Source of the DNA: Rapana venosa
Lineage: Eukaryota; Mollusca; Gastropoda; Neogastropoda; Muricidae
Length of the DNA stretch: 64,000 nt
Assembly: GCA_028751875.1 (NCBI GenBank)
Contig: CM054153.1
Coordinates: 35,077,810 to 35,141,809 of the forward strand
Direction: 5' to 3'
This document shows positions 57,950 to 64,000 of the stretch, in pieces. Position 1 is the stretch's first letter; each line of letters opens with the position of its first letter. Below the pieces are notes generated by a model. That model made no database searches. It was not told where the DNA came from and saw only the letters and a program-made list of their open reading frames with translations. The translations under genes and the position numbers were made by a program.

Positions 57950-59029
57950 AGGATGGCATTTGGAAATACGTCTACATATTTAAGGAGTATATTTAATTGG
58001 GTAGTAAGGATAAAATACAATCTTAATAAAGTAAAGGACCCAATTGTAGCAGAAAATTTCAAAGCAAAGATAGGAGGAAAGTTTGCCCCACTGCTCATTC
58101 TTGACAACTAAGACAACGAAGTAGATCCTTGATCAACAACTTTAACACTGCCGTGGCTGAAACAGCTAACAGCATCTTTGGCAAACATCGCCATGTCAAA
58201 AGCCCTGGGTCACAGAAGACATACTCGAGTTGTGCACAAACGCAGTGAACTGAAGCAAATCAAAAAGGAGGATGAAGGTGCAAAATTATAGAGAGAAGCC
58301 AATCAAGTTAAAAAAGCCATGAGAAAAGCAAATGAGACATGGATTGAAGAACATTGCAAAGGTATCGGAGAGAACCTGCAGAGTAACAATAGCAGGAAAG
58401 TCTACCAGCTTGTGAAAAACCTGACAAGTTCAAAAGAAGGGAGAACCACTACTATGCAAGACAAAACATGAAATGTCTCACAGAAGATCAAGATATTTTA
58501 AAGAGGTAGACAGAGAACTGCTCTCAATTGTACACTAACACAGCAACAGTAGACTCCAAGGTGCTAGATGTCCCTCCGCCAACCAACAACAGAAGCTACC
58601 CCATCCTACGGGAAGAAGTTGAAAGGACAGTAAGATCACTAAAAAGAGGAAAGTCAGCAGGAGAGGACAACATTCCATCAGAATTGGTCAGGCAGGAGGA
58701 GAGGCCATGATAGAGATGTTACCACCTGCAATAAGATCTGGTAGACAGGGGACAGAGGACAACACCTTGGATACAGTCCCTGATTATCACTCACCTGAAG
58801 AAAGGTAACTCACAATTATGCCCAAACTACCATACCGTCACCTTGATCAGCCATTCCAGCTAAGTCATGCTAAGAATCCTCCTGAACAGCCTAAAGACAC
58901 AAGCTGAGGAAATCATCAAAGAAGAGCGGGCAGGTTTCGGAGCAGGATGGATAACAACCGAACATATTTTCAACTTTAGAATACTCTTAAGAGAAACACT
59001 TGCAACACCAACAAGGTCTTTACCACGTC
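57950..59029 (+). mobile_element. RTE-like LINE, first segment (end of endonuclease and N-terminal RT), frame-broken
   Basis: Read across frames: YNLNKVKDPIVAENFKAKIG and GKFAPLLILD near 58015-58105, KRSELKQIKKEDEG near 58235-58280, MRKANETWIEEHCKGIGENL near 58319-58378, RKVYQLVKNLTSSKEG near 58394-58441, ILREEVERTVRSLKRGKSAG near 58604-58665, DNIPSELV, then Asn- and Gly-rich RT words, ending HLQHQQGLYHV near 58996-59030. The order fits an RTE-type polyprotein starting inside the endonuclease, so it is 5'-truncated. Several single-base shifts and stops are present in otherwise clean sequence, so this copy is genuinely decayed. It is interrupted at 59030. Confidence 0.82.
59022..59029 (+). repeat. 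Left flank of a probable 8-bp target-site duplication (accacgtc)
   Basis: accacgtc at 59022-59029 and accatgtc at 60196-60203 flank the inserted 0.9-kb repeat. Removing the insertion restores the RTE reading from LYHV into FVDLKRAF. One mismatch suggests decay since insertion. Confidence 0.6.
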
Positions 59030-60195
59030 ACCAGCCGCCATGACGTAGTGGTAAGCTCCTTGGATTTGGGATTGGAAGGTTGCGGGTTCGAATCCCATAA
59101 GAGTCATAGGGATTTTTCGGACTACCGCCGGCTCCTACCCAGAGTGAGTGTGCTGTGGGCTCAGTGGGAAGACTGGGACAACACAGTCGAGTTCCATCCA
59201 CTTAACGGATGCGAGTTTGAGAGTGATGCTCAAATTACCTGACCAACATTGAAGGTGTTTGTATCTCTCGGGCCCGGTTGATGCTGGGAAATATTGTGAT
59301 AATAAGCATCGAGTACAACCCTGAAGGACGGGATAGCTCAGTGGTCGGAGCACTCGCTTTCCCCCAGCCAAGTTAAGCAGCGTCGAGCGTGGTTACCAGT
59401 TGGATGGGTGACCGTTTGCGCGCCTTGGCTTCAGTACAGTTCCCCCAGGTCACCCAGCTGTAAATGGGTACCTGCCCTCTTTAGGGTCAGGGAAGGTAAA
59501 GCAGCGAGGGAGAGGAGATGGGCGCCGCCCTCAATATGCTGGCCCTAGAGAAGTGAGGTCTCTGACGCCTCGCTCCCCTACGACCTTATAGGTTATGGGA
59601 CTCCTTTACCTTTTTTTTTTACCTTACAACCCTGTCAAGTAGTCTCAAAGCACATGCACATACCAGCATCATTACGTCATCCTCATTGTCATTAATCATC
59701 ATGCAATAAAATGTGGTCTCTGAATCAGTGGTCCGGGTTGCTCTGGTCTCATGGTGACATTGGATTTGGTATCCGCATACACTTCTGTGCTTGTGGCGAT
59801 GTGTGTCAAAAACCCTGGGGTTGGAGGTTCAAGGGGGACAGTCGTTGGAGGGACGTTGTGGTGGTTGCAACCTCGGGTGGGCAACTCACTGTCTGGCTCT
59901 GCTACTGAGCTAATGCTGTCGTTAGTAGGGGGCTTAGTAGGTGAGGTACTGCGTATGGTAGCTCAGAACAGGCACCACTGAACACCACCAAAATGACCCA
60001 GCAGCAGTGCAGGGCCCCTCTGGCTGGTGGCCAAACGGCGGCCTGATATTGATAGACTCCCTGTGGACTTCCGACTCTGGGGAGGAGATAAAACGAAACT
60101 GGGAATGGCTGTGGTGGGAGATTGAGATGAGCGACGTGGGAACAGCAGGACGGGAACGACACAGAAGATGAGGCAGCAGAAAAGAGTGATCATAA
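59030..60195 (+). mobile_element. 0.9-kb tRNA-headed repeat inserted in the RTE element, carrying a nested SINE
   Basis: The tRNA-like head has tagtggtaagc (59046-59056) and ggttcgaatcc (59085-59095). The body has cttaacggatgcgagtttga, gtgatgctcaaattacc and gagtacaaccctg, then after the nested SINE agcatcattacgtcatcc, ccctggggttggaggttc, gctcagaacaggcacc, cttccgactctgggga and a tail reading ggctgtggtgggagattgag. It parallels 30011-30920 throughout. Without the nested 301 bases and one repeated site it is about 0.86 kb, long for a SINE. No shared ORF. Confidence 0.74.
59324..59624 (+). mobile_element. Composite SINE with tRNA-like start and 5S rRNA-like promoter region
   Basis: It starts aaggacgggatagctcagtg, a tRNA-like A-box stretch. 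At 59371-59420 it switches to agttaagcagcgtcgagc, a short spacer and tggatgggtgaccg. These are the box A, intermediate and box C words of the internal control region of animal 5S rRNA genes (TFIIIA-dependent type-1 promoter), in the right order and spacing. The body follows (taaatgggtacctgcc, gaggagatgggcgccgcc, atgctggccctagag, gaggtctctgacgcctcgc), and it ends with ctttacc and ten T. Flanked by tacaaccctg at 59314-59323 and 59625-59634 (10-bp target-site duplication). No coding capacity. Confidence 0.85.
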
Positions 60196-61000
60196 CCATG
60201 TCTTTGTAGACTTAAAGAGGGCGTTCAACAGAGTCTGGCATGTAGCTCTGTGGGCAACCATGAGGCTGTATTACATCAACACCAACCTGATAAGAACCAT
60301 AGAACGTCTCTCTCAAAAGGCCACCAGCGCAGTCTACTATGACAGTAACGTAGGAGAGTGGTTCCAAAGCACATTCGGAGTACGCCAAGGATGTCTGCTC
60401 TCTCCTACCCTCTTCAAAATCTTAGAGAGAATAATGGCTGACGCATTTGAAAATCATGAGGGAACAGTCAGCATTGGAGGCAGGACAGTTGCAAACTTAT
60501 GTTTTACCGATGACATCGATGGCCTAGCTGGAGAAGAGCAAGAGCTAGTCAACCTGGACAATCAACCTGATGAAGCCTCTTCGGCATATGACATGCAGAT
60601 CAGTGCAGAGGAAATCCAGCTGATGACAAATTGTGCCAATGGCATCAGAACTGGCATAATTATAGAAGGCAAGAAAACCGAGACCGTCCATAGCTTCAAA
60701 TATCTGGGAGCTGTAGTATCGGATGATGGATCCAAACCTGAAATTCTTTCCAGGATAGCTCAGACCACAGCTGCAATGACCAAACTAAAAGTCCTCTGGA
60801 ACGACAAGAACATTGCCATCAGTTTCAAAATCAGACTGATGCATTGCCTTGTAATTTACATATTTTGTACGCATGTGAAACATGGATTATAACAGCAGAC
60901 ATTGAAAGAAGTATACAGGCAATGGAGCTTTGGTGCTTTCACAAACTCCTTGGTATCTCATACAGAGATCACAACAATAATGAAGAAGTGAAAACCAGCA
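60190..61000 (+). mobile_element. RTE-like LINE, second segment (RT palm to C-terminal region), cut by gap
   Basis: One long frame from about 60190 reads HNHVFVDLKRAFNRVWHVAL, MRLYYINTNLIRTIERLSQ, VRQGCLLSPTLFKI (60377-60420), FTDD (60503-60514), IDGLAGEEQELV, FKYLGAVVSDDGSKPEILSR (60698-60757) and WNDKNIAISFKIRLMHC, stopping at 60892. A second frame continues ACETWIITADIERSIQAMEL (60890-60950), KLLGISYRD, and enters the N gap. So one frameshift separates the palm from the C-terminal region. The palm motif is FTDD where these proteins usually have FADD. Motif wording is typical of RTE elements. It belongs to the same copy as 57950-59029. Confidence 0.85.
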
Positions 61001-61500
61001 NNNNNNNNNNNNNNNNNNNNNNNNNNNNNNNNNNNNNNNNNNNNNNNNNNNNNNNNNNNNNNNNNNNNNNNNNNNNNNNNNNNNNNNNNNNNNNNNNNNN
61101 NNNNNNNNNNNNNNNNNNNNNNNNNNNNNNNNNNNNNNNNNNNNNNNNNNNNNNNNNNNNNNNNNNNNNNNNNNNNNNNNNNNNNNNNNNNNNNNNNNNN
61201 NNNNNNNNNNNNNNNNNNNNNNNNNNNNNNNNNNNNNNNNNNNNNNNNNNNNNNNNNNNNNNNNNNNNNNNNNNNNNNNNNNNNNNNNNNNNNNNNNNNN
61301 NNNNNNNNNNNNNNNNNNNNNNNNNNNNNNNNNNNNNNNNNNNNNNNNNNNNNNNNNNNNNNNNNNNNNNNNNNNNNNNNNNNNNNNNNNNNNNNNNNNN
61401 NNNNNNNNNNNNNNNNNNNNNNNNNNNNNNNNNNNNNNNNNNNNNNNNNNNNNNNNNNNNNNNNNNNNNNNNNNNNNNNNNNNNNNNNNNNNNNNNNNNN
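61001..61500. other. Assembly gap of exactly 500 N
   Basis: Same length as the gap at 6986-7485. It hides the C-terminal end of the RTE element. Confidence 0.98.
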
Positions 61501-61889
61501 ATAGATATTTGAAAATTTTTTAACTTTGTCCAACTTTGTGGCTTCCTTAGGGTCTTGATGTTCAGGGCCAACTCGCCGTTCTTTTTTGTGTGAAACTTTT
61601 ATGTCCCAACTTGTTGCTAACTCTTGTCAGCTTCCCTTTGTTTTAGCATCAGGGACAAAATGTTCCGCAAAACCAAATTTGTTTGAATAAAAGAGATTTA
61701 AGCCATAGAAAGGTTTTTTAGACGGAGGGGGAGGCTTTGTTTTAAAGTTCAAATAAAAGGAAAATTTGGATTACACGAAAGGAAAAGGGGAAAAGGGAGG
61801 GGGGAGGAGGAGAAAAGGGGGAAAGAAGGAGAGAGGAGAGAGAGGAGAAAAGGAGAGAGAGAGAGAGAGAGAGAAGCCCCCCAAACCTA
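61501..61889. other. Sequence after gap without a gene; A/G-rich microsatellite
   Basis: No recognised domain. An AG/GGA-rich tract (about 61780-61875) immediately precedes the LINE. Run-length irregularities suggest consensus error. Confidence 0.55.
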
Positions 61890-63952
61890 AAGGGCCAAAA
61901 TTTTAAAACTTTCCTACACAAGCTGCTGCACCACGCCTTCAAAACCGGACAACACTGACACCTCAAAAAACACACAACGAGTTCTCAGTCATCTGTTTGA
62001 TATCATGGACCTCCCCCACTGACCACCCTTGCCTAAAAAATCATGTCGAAAGGTACCAGCCATGACATCCGGTGGGAAAGCACAAAGGGGCAGAAACTAC
62101 ATTGGCGGGGCAAAAAATAAAAAACGGAAAAAAATGAGCACTCTTTCGAAAGCAAATAAAAAAAATCAAATGTTTTTATTTTTTTAGACCCCCCCCCCCC
62201 CCCCCCCCACAAAGTATTACATTTCTCAAGTTCTTATGCCCGTCCATGAAATCTCTCTTTTCCCTACATTACTCTTCTTGTATCTGTAAAGGCTACCCCT
62301 CCCCTTCCATCCACAACCCCTAAAATTCCTTCTATTTTCTGCATTCTTTTCTGACAAATCCATAACAACGCTCCAGACTGGATAACCCTCCTTTCCGCCT
62401 CCCTTCCTATCCCCCAATCTTCCCAATCCTCTCCTTTTCTTTCATCCAAAAAAGGGGAAAGATATCATTCTGAAAGGGAATGCCATAAAAAAATGATCTT
62501 GATCCCATAATTATCTGCTTCTCTTTTCGGACCAAGCCTACCCCAATTTACACCCAGTATCACGAAAATAGTATTTTAATCTCTTGTTTCAGGAAATGTT
62601 CTACCAGCTCTTAAAACTGCTAAAGTCACTACTCATAAAACATGACCTTGACCTTAACATTCTGAAGAATTATAGACCTGTTTCCACCCTATCTTTTATT
62701 TCTAAAGTCCTTCAAAAAGTAGTTCTCAAACAGCTCAACAATCACCTTCTTTCCAACAATCTTCTTCCTACGCTTCAGTCTGCCTATCGCGTAAACCACA
62801 GCACGGAAACCACCCTGGTCTACACCTTAAACACTCTTCTACTTGCTTCTGACTCGGGAAAAATCTCCCTTCTCACTCTACTCGACTTATCTGCAGCCTT
62901 TGACACCTTACAACACTCAATTCTTCTGTCTTCAAAAAACGTTTGGTGTTACTGGTACAGCCCTCACCTGGTTTAGTTCATACCTTAAGGACCGATTCCA
63001 GACAGTTGCAGTAAAAGAAGGATTCAATCAATCCCTGCCGAACTGGAATGTGGAATCCCACAGGGATCAGTTCTGGGTCCTGTTCTTTTCATTCTCTACA
63101 CTGCTCTACTGTCACATATAGTAAACCGTCATCAGATCAACCATCACTTCTATGCTGATGACTCTCAAATTCAAAGCAGAGTTACTCCTGAAAATCTGCT
63201 TTCTCTCTTGACAAATATGGCCTACTGCTTTCAGGATATCCAAAACTGGGTGATACAGAACATATTACAGCTAAATGCAGATAAAACCGATGCCAGCTTG
63301 TTGGGACGAAACACAAACTGTCTTCCTTCACAAGAAATTCAATAGAATTTGACAATACATCAGTCCTATCCATGGCTGTGAAGTATCTGAGCGTCATTAT
63401 CGACAACACACTCACTATGCAAAAATTCATCACTCAGACTTGCCAGTCGTGCTACTATCAATTACGGCATATTAGTGAAATTCGAAAGCACTTGTCCACT
63501 GATATAACATCCAAACTTGTCACATATCTCATTGTTTCACGTCAGGACTATTGCAATTCTTTTTTGGCTGGTCTGCCAGCATCATCTATCCACTCCCTTT
63601 AACGTATACAAAACTTCGCAGCTAATCTGAGCACATTACCGCTCTCTTGTGATCTCTCCATAGTGCCACAGAGAGTGCACTATAAGATCAGTACCCTCTG
63701 TTACAAATGCCTCCACAAAACAGCACTCTCCTACCTCTGTGAATGTCTTCACCTGTACACTCCTCGTTTCCTCCGCTCTGCTGCAGACACCTTGTGCTTA
63801 CGAACACACAGATTCAACCAATCCACTGTTGGCCGTTTCTCTTTCTCTATTTCTGGTCCATTAACCGGGAAGGATCTCCCCTCTGTCCTCGCCAAAAGCC
63901 TACCTATGACACTTTTAAATCCAACCTCAAGTCATACTTATTTCAAACCTAA
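61890..63952 (+). mobile_element. CR1/L2-like LINE, plus strand, third copy, 5'-truncated and frame-broken
   Basis: It starts after the endonuclease. A noisy linker (61890-62560, with a poly-C run at 62191-62208) leads into RT. The words are HDLDLNILKNYRPVSTLSFI (62639-62700), VVLKQLNNHLLSNNLLPTL, YRVNHSTETTLVYTLNTLLL, LLDLSAAFDT, then a 5-base deletion near 62930 relative to 47996-48010, which breaks the frame. YADD is at 63151-63162. MAVKYLSVIIDNTLTMQKF, LSTDITSKLVTYLIVSR and LPASSIHSL follow, with a stop at 63601. More of the C-terminal domain lies beyond in other frames, ending FQT with a stop at about 63950. Clean small indels show this copy is truly inactive. Confidence 0.85.
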
Positions 63953-64000
63953 GACAACAACAACATGCTCCTGCTCTATCTCAGAACTGGCCCTGCTTTC

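Noticed and set aside
59031..59105. Possible tRNA gene (tagtggtaagc ... ggttcgaatcc)
   Set aside because: It is the head of the 0.9-kb repeat, repeated with changes at 30011, and the acceptor stem does not pair convincingly.
59371..59425. Possible 5S rRNA gene
   Set aside because: Only the internal control region is present; the 5' and 3' thirds of 5S rRNA are absent, and the unit has SINE ends with a target-site duplication.

Overview
The window looks like nuclear DNA from an animal with a large, repeat-rich genome, most likely a marine mollusc (probably a gastropod). The evidence is the dense microsatellite content and the mix of non-LTR retrotransposons (CR1/L2-like, RTE-like, RNase H-bearing I-like) and tRNA-headed SINEs, several of which resemble families I associate with gastropod genomes. 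That placement is from memory, not from a search. There are no prokaryotic operons, CRISPR arrays, rRNA operons or genuine tRNA genes. I found no host protein-coding gene I can support with confidence; almost everything recognisable as coding is retrotransposon reverse transcriptase, endonuclease or RNase H, usually broken. A few short open stretches that might be exon or ORF1 remnants are listed at low confidence.

Layout. 1-6.4 kb: error-rich sequence with a SINE fragment and a degraded RTE element (about 3.77-6.26 kb). 6.4-10.3 kb: simple repeats, a 500-N gap (6986-7485), a three-copy minisatellite and an ORF1-like remnant (8670-9641). 10.3-19.9 kb ('X'): SINEs, then two CR1/L2-like LINEs head to head (minus 13.3-16.5 kb, plus 17.0-19.9 kb). 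19911-23494 ('Y'): a C-rich tract, unexplained sequence, an RNase H-type LINE fragment and a SINE. 23.5-36.3 kb: the other part of that LINE fragment, a block of unexplained sequence, a 0.9-kb tRNA-headed repeat, a minisatellite and simple repeats. 36296-39879: a second copy of Y, apparently identical. 39.9-48.6 kb ('X prime'): a second, mostly noisier copy of X, whose plus-strand L2 runs on cleanly to its 3' end. 49.4-52.9 kb: two LINE fragments tail to tail, then SINE material. 53.9-56.2 kb: a satellite-like array. 57.9-61.0 kb: an RTE element interrupted by a 0.9-kb repeat, itself interrupted by a SINE with tRNA-like and 5S rRNA-like parts. 61001-61500: second 500-N gap. 61.9 kb to the end: a third CR1/L2-like copy.

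Two cautions. First, the X-Y / Y-X prime arrangement, the exact 3584-bp duplication and a circularly permuted 2-kb block all share breakpoints, so assembly error is the leading explanation. Second, the stretches 1-6.4, 14.2-19.9, 39.9-47.8 and 61.5-62.6 kb carry homopolymer stretching and frameshifts typical of unpolished long-read consensus; broken frames there should not be read as biology. No new defence, metabolic or regulatory system was found. The best biological leads are the tRNA/5S composite SINE with its target-site duplication and empty site, the 0.9-kb repeat family it sits in, and the satellite at 53.9-56.2 kb with a local dimeric 65-bp array.
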